A model generated the notes under the pieces. It did no database searches. It had not been told where the DNA came from and was given only the letters and a program-made list of their open reading frames with translations. Positions 56,259 through 64,000 of a stretch of DNA of 64,000 nucleotides are shown here, piece after piece (position 1 is the stretch's first letter; each line of letters begins with the position of its first letter). The position numbers were made by a program, and so were the translations under genes. This DNA comes from Cytobacillus gottheilii (GTDB lineage: Bacteria; Bacillota; Bacilli; Bacillales; Cytobacillaceae): contig NZ_LT800494.1 in assembly GCF_900166665.1 (NCBI RefSeq), positions 1,652,419 through 1,716,418 of the forward strand. The letters run 5' to 3'.

Positions 56259-57233
56259 ATGAATAAAAAGTTTCTTCTATCAAAGATAATGATCATAATC
56301 TCCTTCATTGTGCTGGTGATTCCGTTGGTTGGAAATGGTGAAAAAGCAACCGCATTTTCTGATCAAATCATACAGCAAGGAGCTGTGGGAGATGATGTCA
56401 TTGAACTTCAATCAAGGCTGCAATATCTTGGTTTTTACAATGGGAAAATTGATGGTGTGTTTGGCTGGGGAACCTATTGGGCATTAAGGAATTTTCAATA
56501 TGAATTTGGATTGCCGATTGATGGTCTTGCAGGTCAAAAAACAAAAGACAAGTTAGCTAAAGCTTCAAACTATAATGAACAATTTGTGAAAGAGCAAATT
56601 AACAAAGGTAATAAATTTACTCATTATGGCGGAGTAGATTTAAATAAACAGAAAAAGCCATCTTCTTCAGGCGGTGGCGGGGGTGGAACACAACAAAAGA
56701 AGCAGCCTGCTAATCAAGGTCAGACAGGCGGTGGCCAGACTGGCGGAGGACAAACAGGCGGGGGCGGTCAGGCTAGCGGTGGACAAAGCGGCGGCAATCA
56801 AGGTCAGACGGGCGGCGGTGGAGCGACTAATCAGCCTGCACAGCAAAAACCTTCAGCAGCTAATATGCCAAATGGATATTCTGAAAATGATATTCAGTTA
56901 ATGGCTAATGCGGTGTATGGAGAAGCGCGTGGAGAGCCGTATACAGGGCAGGTAGCTGTTGCAGCAGTTATTTTGAATCGATTAGAGAGCGCAACATTCC
57001 CGAATACCATTTCTGGTGTCATATTTGAACCTAGAGCATTTACAGCTGTAGCAGATGGACAAATATGGCTAACTCCAAACGAAGGAGCGCGCGAAGCTGT
57101 ATTAGACGCGATCAATGGCTGGGATCCTACTGGAAATGCCTTATATTATTTTAATCCAGACACTGCCACAAGCGGATGGATTTGGACACGGCCGCAAATT
57201 AAGAGAATAGGGAAGCACATATTCTGTAAATAG
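56259..57233 (+). CDS. sleB: Spore cortex-lytic enzyme SleB
   Basis: Lytic transglycosylase that degrades cortex at germination; 324 aa. Signal peptide about 1-31, peptidoglycan-binding domain about 40-105 (LQSRLQYLGFYNGKIDGVFG), a Gly/Gln/Ser linker about 135-200 made of GQTGGG-like repeats, and the catalytic Hydrolase_2 domain with Glu in MANAVYGEARGEPYTGQ. Start at 56259 follows TTTTGGAGGT. The linker is unusually repetitive. Cotranscribed with ypeB. Confidence 0.93.
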   Translation: MNKKFLLSKIMIIISFIVLVIPLVGNGEKATAFSDQIIQQGAVGDDVIELQSRLQYLGFYNGKIDGVFGWGTYWALRNFQYEFGLPIDGLAGQKTKDKLAKASNYNEQFVKEQINKGNKFTHYGGVDLNKQKKPSSSGGGGGGTQQKKQPANQGQTGGGQTGGGQTGGGGQASGGQSGGNQGQTGGGGATNQPAQQKPSAANMPNGYSENDIQLMANAVYGEARGEPYTGQVAVAAVILNRLESATFPNTISGVIFEPRAFTAVADGQIWLTPNEGAREAVLDAINGWDPTGNALYYFNPDTATSGWIWTRPQIKRIGKHIFCK

Positions 57234-57246
57234 AAGGGGTGAAAGC

Positions 57247-58596
57247 ATGCTAAGAGGCGTTTTAATTGGTGTACTAACATTAGGAGTCGCGGGAACAGCC
57301 TTCTGGGGGTATCAGGAGCATAGAGAGAAAAATGCAATCCTGATTAACGCTGAAAATAACTATCAAAGAGCATTTCATGATTTAACATATCAGATTGATT
57401 TGCTTCACGATAAAATTGGTACAACATTAGCGATGAATTCAAGAGAATCATTGTCTCCAGCTCTGGCAGAGGTATGGAGGGTTACTTCAGAAGCACATAC
57501 AGATGTCGGGCAGCTCCCGCTTTCTTTACTGCCGTTTAATAAAACGGAAGAATTCCTGGCGAAAATCGGTGACTTTAGCTATCAGACAGCAGTTAGAGAT
57601 TTAGATAAGGAACCGCTATCTGACAAAGAATATGAATCGTTAAAACAGCTGTATACTCAGGCTGCTGATGTCCAGGAAGACTTGAGACAAGTTCAGCATA
57701 CGGTATTGGAAAATAACCTTCGCTGGATGGATGTTGAAATGGCTCTGGCAGCAGGAGATGAGGCTGGAGACAATACAATCATCGATGGCTTCCAAACGGT
57801 TGAAAAGACTGTCGATGGATACGGAGAAACCGACTTTGGTCCCGCTTTTGTTAATATGCAAAAGAAAGATGAGAATTTTAAATACTTAGAAGGTCAAGAG
57901 ATCACAGAACAAGAGGCTATAAAAGAAGCGAAGGAGTATGCCGGCTTAGGAAACAACGTAAATGTAAAAGTAACAGAAAATGGAGAAGGCTCTGATTACG
58001 GTTTCTATAGCGTGACACTTCAAGATAAAAAATCAAAGCAAGAAGCCAATATGGATATTACAAAAAAAGGCGGATATCCGATTTGGTATCTTATGGCCAG
58101 AGAAGTAAGTGACCAAAAGATAAGCTTAAATGAAGCGAGCAACCAGGCTGTTGATTTCTTAAAGAAGAATAAATTTGAGAGCCTAGACTTATTCGAAAGT
58201 GCTCAATATGACAATATGGGTGTTTTTACTTTCGTTTCAAACCAAGACGGTGTACGAATTTATCCTGATTCTATAAAGATGAAGATGGCTTTGGATAACG
58301 GTAAAATATTAGGTTTTTCTGCAGAAGACTATTTAAAATCACATCATGCAAGAGAAATCCCTGATCCAGGAATCACAGTTGATGAAGCCAGAGAGAACAT
58401 TAACCCAGCGGTAGAGGTAATGGAAAACCGGCTGGCGATCATCATCAATGATATAAGTGAAGAAGTACTGTGTTATGAATTCATGGGTACTTTAGGAGAT
58501 GATACCTATCGTATTTATATTAATGCAGATACCGGCATTGAGGAAAAGGTTGATAAACTTAAGAATGCAGAACCTGTTTATGAAGATGTTGTATAG
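57247..58596 (+). CDS. ypeB: Germination protein YpeB
   Basis: 449-aa partner that stabilises and localises SleB in the spore inner membrane. N-terminal transmembrane anchor about 4-20, then an extracellular region with PepSY-like repeats in the C-terminal half (ITEQEAIKEAKEYAGL; ISLNEASNQAVDFLKK; ITVDEARENINPAVEV). Starts 13 nt after sleB with AGAAGGGGTG. Confidence 0.94.
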   Translation: MLRGVLIGVLTLGVAGTAFWGYQEHREKNAILINAENNYQRAFHDLTYQIDLLHDKIGTTLAMNSRESLSPALAEVWRVTSEAHTDVGQLPLSLLPFNKTEEFLAKIGDFSYQTAVRDLDKEPLSDKEYESLKQLYTQAADVQEDLRQVQHTVLENNLRWMDVEMALAAGDEAGDNTIIDGFQTVEKTVDGYGETDFGPAFVNMQKKDENFKYLEGQEITEQEAIKEAKEYAGLGNNVNVKVTENGEGSDYGFYSVTLQDKKSKQEANMDITKKGGYPIWYLMAREVSDQKISLNEASNQAVDFLKKNKFESLDLFESAQYDNMGVFTFVSNQDGVRIYPDSIKMKMALDNGKILGFSAEDYLKSHHAREIPDPGITVDEARENINPAVEVMENRLAIIINDISEEVLCYEFMGTLGDDTYRIYINADTGIEEKVDKLKNAEPVYEDVV

Positions 58597-58628
58597 GAAA
58601 AGCGAACTATGCTTTTCCTTTTTTTTCT
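58595..58628 (+). terminator. Terminator of sleB-ypeB
   Basis: AGGAAAAGC (58595-58603) pairs with GCTTTTCCT (58611-58619), then T8. It begins at the last codon of ypeB. Confidence 0.9.
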
Positions 58629-58741
58629 ATAAAACAAGTCTAAATTCCTGTTTTTTTCCTAAAATAAACTTGCCACATATATGAATCACATGTCATAATA
58701 AAATGACAAGTTTATCCTTTCGGACAGGGGAAGTGCGGAAA

Positions 58742-59401
58742 TTGATTAAGATAGGGGATACAATTATACTGGAAACGAAATATTCTGAAAGTGGGGAAAG
58801 GTATAAAAGCAAGGTTATAGATCAAACAGAACACTATATTTACATAGATTATCCAAAAAATATGGAAACCGATAAAACGGCATTTCTATTAGATGGCACA
58901 CAATTAAAAGCTTCATTTGTTGCGAATGCTGGTGCTGTTTACTTGTTTGACAGTGAAGTTGCCGGCAAGGTTAAACGCAATATTCCAATGATCATGCTTA
59001 CATATCCGGGTGATGAACAGCTGATGAAAATACAGAGGCGTCAGTATGTCAGAGTAGAAACGACCGTAGATGCAGCAGTGCATTCTCCTAATGAATATTT
59101 TCCTCCATTAGTTTGTGTAACAGAGGATATTAGTGCTGGTGGAGCATCACTTTCAACAAAATCACTGATTCATTTAGAACCAGAGATGGATGTAAACCTT
59201 TGGCTTGTCCTCCTGATGCATGGTGGAGAATATCATTATTTAAACTTAAAAAGCAAGGTAGTTCGAATTATAAATAATGATGACAGCAAACGGAAAATCT
59301 CTGTTCAGTTTTCAAATATTAACCCAAACGAGCGGCAATTATTGCTTCGCTTCTGCTTTGACCGCCAGCTGGCCTTAAAAAAGCGTGGAATTGAGGCATA
59401 A
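58742..59401 (+). CDS. ypfA: PilZ-domain c-di-GMP receptor YpfA (DgrA)
   Basis: 219 aa: N-terminal YcgR-like domain and C-terminal PilZ domain with IQRRQYVRVE (RxxxR) and DISAGGASL (D/NxSxxG), the c-di-GMP-binding residues. In B. subtilis it inhibits motility when bound to c-di-GMP. TTG start at 58742 follows AGGGGAAG and aligns with the homologue; the frame runs 13 codons further. Confidence 0.88.
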   Translation: MIKIGDTIILETKYSESGERYKSKVIDQTEHYIYIDYPKNMETDKTAFLLDGTQLKASFVANAGAVYLFDSEVAGKVKRNIPMIMLTYPGDEQLMKIQRRQYVRVETTVDAAVHSPNEYFPPLVCVTEDISAGGASLSTKSLIHLEPEMDVNLWLVLLMHGGEYHYLNLKSKVVRIINNDDSKRKISVQFSNINPNERQLLLRFCFDRQLALKKRGIEA

Positions 59402-59457
59402 AATCATTTGGAATTTCTCATACTTGGAATATTAATACAAGTATGAGAGGGTCAAAT

Positions 59458-59640
59458 ATGAAAACATTTGAAAGAATTCTAATAAAACTAATTGCCGTTC
59501 AATTTTTATTTTTGCTGTGTTCACAGCTTTTTTTTCACAAATGGAATGTATTTCCTGAATTAAAACAGCTAACTCAATATGAAGGTGTAACAGATCAGAA
59601 TTTTACTGAACTGCTTGAAACCTTTAATGCCAAAAAGTAA
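59458..59640 (+). CDS. ypfB: Small membrane protein YpfB (DUF5359)
   Basis: 60 aa, one N-terminal hydrophobic segment (LIKLIAVQFLFLLCSQLFF) and a short polar tail. Conserved after ypfA in Bacillus, unknown function. ATG at 59458 follows GAGAGGG; an ATG at 59443 lies inside the ribosome binding site. Confidence 0.8.
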   Translation: MKTFERILIKLIAVQFLFLLCSQLFFHKWNVFPELKQLTQYEGVTDQNFTELLETFNAKK

Positions 59641-59664
59641 GCATATATTTGCTTGCTTTTTTAC
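59636..59664 (+). terminator. Terminator of ypfA-ypfB
   Basis: AAGTAAGCA pairs with TGCTTGCTT, one mismatch, followed by TTTT. Confidence 0.65.
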
Positions 59665-59858
59665 TTTTAGTTGAATTATTCATTAAAGCTATCCCTAAAA
59701 TTAAATAATTTGCAATAAGCCATGCATAATAGCAAATGATAGTCATTTTAATAAAAATAGGGAATGCTACTTTTTAAGAGATTATAGCTCGAAATGAACA
59801 CCGATGATCTTATTTCTGTGTTAAAATATATTCGATATTATTGTTTTCAGGAGGAACT

Positions 59859-60530
59859 ATGAAGAAAATTTCAATTGCAATTGATGGTCCTGCTGCTGCG
59901 GGCAAAAGTACAGTAGCAAAGATCGTTGCCGAAAAACTATCATACATATATATAGATACAGGTGCCATGTATAGAGCGCTCACATATAAAGCGATCCAAC
60001 ATGCTGCTGATATTGAAAACGAAGAGGAACTGCTGGCGATCCTGCAGAATACAAGAATTGAGCTTATGCCTGGAGAAGAAGGTCAAATCATTATACTAGA
60101 TGGTGTTAACGTTACAAACGATATACGTTCATCTCAAGTTACAAATTCTGTTTCAGCCGTAGCAAAACACCGTTTAATCCGGGAAGAGATGGTGGCCAGA
60201 CAGCAGGGATTTGGAGCTGAAGGCGGTATTGTCATGGATGGCAGGGACATTGGTACACACGTATTGCCAAACGCTGAAGTAAAAGTTTTTCTGCTGGCTT
60301 CAGTAGATGAGCGAGCTGAACGTCGTCATGCAGAGAATAAATCAAAAGGTTTCCCTTCTGATTTAGAACAGTTAAAAAAAGAAATTGCAACCCGTGACAA
60401 ATTGGATTCTGAACGGGAAGTTGCACCTTTAATGAAGGCAGATGATGCTGAAGAGATTGACACTACATCTATGTCTATTGGAGAAGTAGTGGAACGTATT
60501 TTAGCTTTAGCTGCTGAAAGGAATCATTGA
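59859..60530 (+). CDS. cmk: Cytidylate kinase
   Basis: Phosphorylates CMP and dCMP. 223-224 aa, with P-loop [26 protein letters not shown] and the [19 protein letters not shown] substrate and lid motifs. ATG at 59859 follows CAGGAGGA; the longer frame starts in noncoding sequence. First gene of cmk-plsC. Confidence 0.95.
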   Translation: MKKISIAIDGPAAAGKSTVAKIVAEKLSYIYIDTGAMYRALTYKAIQHAADIENEEELLAILQNTRIELMPGEEGQIIILDGVNVTNDIRSSQVTNSVSAVAKHRLIREEMVARQQGFGAEGGIVMDGRDIGTHVLPNAEVKVFLLASVDERAERRHAENKSKGFPSDLEQLKKEIATRDKLDSEREVAPLMKADDAEEIDTTSMSIGEVVERILALAAERNH

Positions 60531-60532
60531 AT

Positions 60533-61114
60533 ATGACTTTATACGGATTTGCAAGGTCGGTTGTAAATGCAATATTAAAACCTATATATCGCTATGAGGT
60601 AATTGGCAGAGAACACTTTCCGAAAGATGGCGGGGTCCTGCTTTGTGCCAATCATATTGATAATCTTGATCCGCCTGTAGTAGGAATAACCGCACCTCGC
60701 CCTGTTTATTTTATGGCGAAGGAAGAGTTATTCAATGTGCCGGTTCTTGGAAAACTTCTTCCCAAAATTCATGCTTTCCCTGTGAAAAGAGGCATGAGCG
60801 ATCGGGAAGCATTAAGAAATGGATTGAAAATTATAAAAGAAGGCAATGTTTTAGGACTCTTTCCTGAGGGAACAAGAAGTAAAAATGGTGAACTTGGAAA
60901 AGGATTGGCTGGAGCAGGTTTTTTTGCTCTCCGCTCGAGTGCCAAAGTGGTTCCTTGTGCTATAATTGGCCCATATAAAGTATTTGGAAAAATTAAGGTT
61001 GTTTATGGGGAGCCGATTGACATCCAGGAGCTGCGGGATCGAAAGGCATCTGCGGAGGAAACGACAGACACAATAATGAATGAAATCCGCACTTTAATTG
61101 ATCGTTATCGCTAA
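60533..61114 (+). CDS. plsC: 1-acyl-sn-glycerol-3-phosphate acyltransferase (PlsC family)
   Basis: 193 aa of the membrane-associated glycerophosphate acyltransferase family: HX4D motif in CANHIDNLDPP, GMSDREALRNGL and FPEGTRSKNG. Makes phosphatidic acid or a related acylation. B. subtilis has its PlsC (YhdO) elsewhere, so this may be a second copy. ATG at 60533, 10 nt after AAAGGAA; a TTG at 60527 overlapping the cmk stop is the alternative. Confidence 0.85.
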   Translation: MTLYGFARSVVNAILKPIYRYEVIGREHFPKDGGVLLCANHIDNLDPPVVGITAPRPVYFMAKEELFNVPVLGKLLPKIHAFPVKRGMSDREALRNGLKIIKEGNVLGLFPEGTRSKNGELGKGLAGAGFFALRSSAKVVPCAIIGPYKVFGKIKVVYGEPIDIQELRDRKASAEETTDTIMNEIRTLIDRYR

Positions 61115-61396
61115 GTCTTCTTGCTTGACAAAAACAGCCATTTATAAGAAGTTTAATAAAAGGCGTTTTTTGTATGGCATTTGAATACAATGTTTTCTGA
61201 AAATAGTCTTTAATCATATTTTAGGCTATAGCTGCAGTAGCTGTGCGGTGATGAATCGCTGCATTGAATATACGGCACAACCTTAGCGGGGCGTGTCACA
61301 GTATAAAAACCATTTTGCTTCAATTTACAACTAAATGTTGCGGATGGATTTCCAGCATAAAATCTGAAGCAGCCATTGGATTAAGGAGGATTACAT

Positions 61397-62536
61397 ATGT
61401 CAGAAGAAATGAATAATGTAGAAGTAAAAACCTTTGAAGTTGGAGAAAAAGTTACAGGCCAAGTGACGAAAGTTGAGGAAAAACAAGTCAGTGTGCATAT
61501 TCCAGACAGCAAACTTGACGGTATTATTCCGATCAGCGAGCTTTCAAGCCTGCATATTGAAAAAGCTAGTGATGCTGTAGCTGAAGGCGATGAGCTTGAG
61601 TTAGAAGTGTTAAAAGTAGAAGAAGAAGCGCTTATTTTATCAAAACGCAAAGTAGACGCTGAAAAATCTTGGGAAGAACTTGAAAAGAAATATAATGATG
61701 GTGAAGTTTTTGAAGCAGAAATTAAGGATGTTGTAAAAGGCGGCCTTGTTGTCGACCTAGGCGTGCGTGGCTTTGTACCGGCATCGTTAGTAGAAGCATT
61801 CTTTGTCGAAGATTTCTCTGATTATAAAGGCAAAACAATGACTTTTAAAATTGTGGAGCTGGATAAAGAAAAAAATCGCTTAATTCTATCTCACAAAGCA
61901 GTTGTTGAAGAAGAAAAAGGAAAACAAAAAAATGAATTACTTGATGCTTTAAAAGCTGGCGAAGTGCTTGATGGCACAGTTCAAAGAATAACTGATTTCG
62001 GTGCATTTGTTGATATTGGCGGCATTGACGGATTAGTTCATATTTCTCAGCTTTCATATGAGCATGTTGAGAAGCCATCCGATGTTGTTTCAGAAGGTCA
62101 GCAAGTAAAAGTGAAAGTGCTAAGTGTTGATCGCGACAATGAGCGCATTTCGCTTTCTATTAAAGAAACGCTTCCTGGACCATGGGATCAAATTGGAGAG
62201 AAAGCTCCAAAAGGCACAGTATTAGAAGGTACGGTTAGAAGACTTGTTTCTTACGGTGCATTTGTAGAAGTATTCCCTGGTGTTGAAGGACTTGTTCATA
62301 TCTCTCAAATTGCTCATAAACACATTAGTACTCCACATGAAGAACTTAAAGAAGGACAGCAAGTAAAAGTAAAAGTACTTGAAGCAAACGAAGAAGAACA
62401 AAGATTGTCTTTAAGCATTAAAGATCTTCTGGAAAAAGAGGATGAAGTTCCAACGGATTATGAATTGCCAGAAGAATCAAAAGGATTTCAGCTTGGAGAA
62501 ATGATTGGCGATCAATTAAAAAAATTAAATAAATAA
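61397..62536 (+). CDS. rpsA: S1-domain RNA-binding protein (ribosomal protein S1 homologue, YpfD)
   Basis: 379 aa with four S1 domains (about 15-85, 100-170, 188-256, 273-342), clearest in the last two: [19 protein letters not shown] and [20 protein letters not shown]. Shorter than six-domain Gram-negative S1; typical of Firmicutes. AAGGAGGATT ribosome binding site. The 282-nt upstream gap holds no gene and no promoter I would defend; a TTGACA at 61125-61130 lacks a matched -10. Confidence 0.92.
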   Translation: MSEEMNNVEVKTFEVGEKVTGQVTKVEEKQVSVHIPDSKLDGIIPISELSSLHIEKASDAVAEGDELELEVLKVEEEALILSKRKVDAEKSWEELEKKYNDGEVFEAEIKDVVKGGLVVDLGVRGFVPASLVEAFFVEDFSDYKGKTMTFKIVELDKEKNRLILSHKAVVEEEKGKQKNELLDALKAGEVLDGTVQRITDFGAFVDIGGIDGLVHISQLSYEHVEKPSDVVSEGQQVKVKVLSVDRDNERISLSIKETLPGPWDQIGEKAPKGTVLEGTVRRLVSYGAFVEVFPGVEGLVHISQIAHKHISTPHEELKEGQQVKVKVLEANEEEQRLSLSIKDLLEKEDEVPTDYELPEESKGFQLGEMIGDQLKKLNK

Positions 62537-62545
62537 TGGTGATGA

Positions 62546-63613
<1,068 letters not shown>

Positions 63614-63632
63614 TTATGTAATTTACATACTT

Positions 63633-63671
63633 AAAAAGCAAGCGGAGAAAAACTCTCTGCTTGCTTTTTTT
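63633..63671 (+). terminator. Terminator of rpsA-fni
   Basis: AAAAGCAAGC pairs with GCTTGCTTTT and a long T run; an inner AGA/TCT adds to the stem. Confidence 0.88.
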
Positions 63672-63718
63672 ATTTGAAAATTACTCGCTTTAGGTCCTGG
63701 TCTATAGCTTTTGGGGCT

Positions 63719-64000
63719 TACGGCTGGACAAGCCGCCTCCGCTTTTCTTATTGTCTAGCTGCAGGCGCTAGGGACTCGAGGTCTTAAGCCAATCCAGTCA
63801 AAAGGTCAAAGTGCGACCTTCCGCCTGGCTTGTCTTAAGCTTGTCGTCCCTGAGCAAGCGCCTTCCGCTTTTCTTATTGTCTAGCTCTGGCGGCTAGCCG
63901 CTCGAGGTCATAAGTCAATCTGTCCAAAAGGTTAAAGAACAACCTTCCGGCCAGCTTGCCTTATGCTTGTCGCGGCTGGACAAGCCGCCTCCGCTTTTCT
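63719..64000 (-). repeat. Tandem array of 126-bp palindromic repeats (array 3, cut by window end)
   Basis: A partial unit ending 63749, a full unit 63750-63875 (exactly 126 bp) and a third from 63876 that reaches the window end one base short of 126. Orientation as in array 2. Stem variants: AGGGAC/GTCCCT in the full unit and AGCCGC/GCGGCT in the last. The array probably continues beyond 64000. Confidence 0.92.

Noticed and set aside
61125..61158. TTGACA promoter for rpsA
   Set aside because: The nearest -10-like strings are 12 or 23 nt away, outside the usable range.

Overview
The window is chromosomal DNA from a spore-forming member of the Bacillaceae (low to moderate GC, strong AGGAGG-type ribosome binding sites, many TTG/GTG starts). 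Gene order follows the Bacillus subtilis segment yqkF to fni (ypgA) closely. Nearly every protein was recognised from family motifs and remembered similarity to B. subtilis homologues; no database search was run. The gene content fits a Cytobacillus/Mesobacillus-like organism, but the species cannot be fixed from the sequence. Layout: 0-10.6 kb holds yqkF, nudF-yqxK, a GNAT gene, spoIIM, fur, yqzK-xerD and the nucleoside salvage operon deoB-pupG-pdp. 11-19 kb is a sporulation block (dacF, spoIIAA-spoIIAB-sigF, spoVAA-AB-AEa-AF) followed by lysA. 19-27.5 kb holds ribT, ypuF, scpA-scpB, ypuI, a SodF-type superoxide dismutase, dacB-spmA-spmB and rluB. 27.5-35.6 kb is the cytochrome c maturation and redox regulation cluster resABCDE followed by sigX-rsiX. 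35.6-38.6 kb looks accessory: a 310-bp repeat element, an M23/LysM peptidase, a PHP-family phosphatase, an interrupted small frame and a small bacteriocin-like peptide. 38.7-50.5 kb holds serA, an FMN riboswitch with ribU, fer, ypbB-recS-ypbD-ypbE-ypbF, an inserted cotJABC spore-coat operon and CBS gene, then ypbG and ypbH. 50.8-63.6 kb holds gudB, ypdA, ansA, prsW, sleB-ypeB, ypfA-ypfB, cmk-plsC, rpsA and fni. How the genes work together: many belong to the sporulation programme. SpoIIM acts in engulfment; SpoIIAA/SpoIIAB/SigF set forespore transcription; DacF, DacB, SpmA and SpmB shape the cortex; SpoVA proteins concern dipicolinate and germination; CotJ is coat; SleB/YpeB lyse the cortex on germination. 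A second theme is redox and metal control (fur with a PerR-like box, sodF, resA-E, ypdA, fer). Compared with B. subtilis, spoVAC-spoVAD-spoVAEb are missing from the spoVA operon, ribT lacks the rest of the rib operon, and ansA, cotJ and sodF sit at new places. The most unusual content is non-coding. A 126-bp imperfect palindrome occurs in three tandem arrays (about 1006-1619, 53631-54216, 63719-64000), and its stems differ between copies by compensatory changes, which points to selection on a folded structure. A 310-bp element with GGCTGGGACA inverted ends occurs twice in opposite orientation; one copy carries a terminator hairpin just after rsiX, the other supplies the last codons and stop of ypdA. 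Between pdp and dacF lies a pyrimidine-rich, partly palindromic stretch with an interrupted antisense reading frame.
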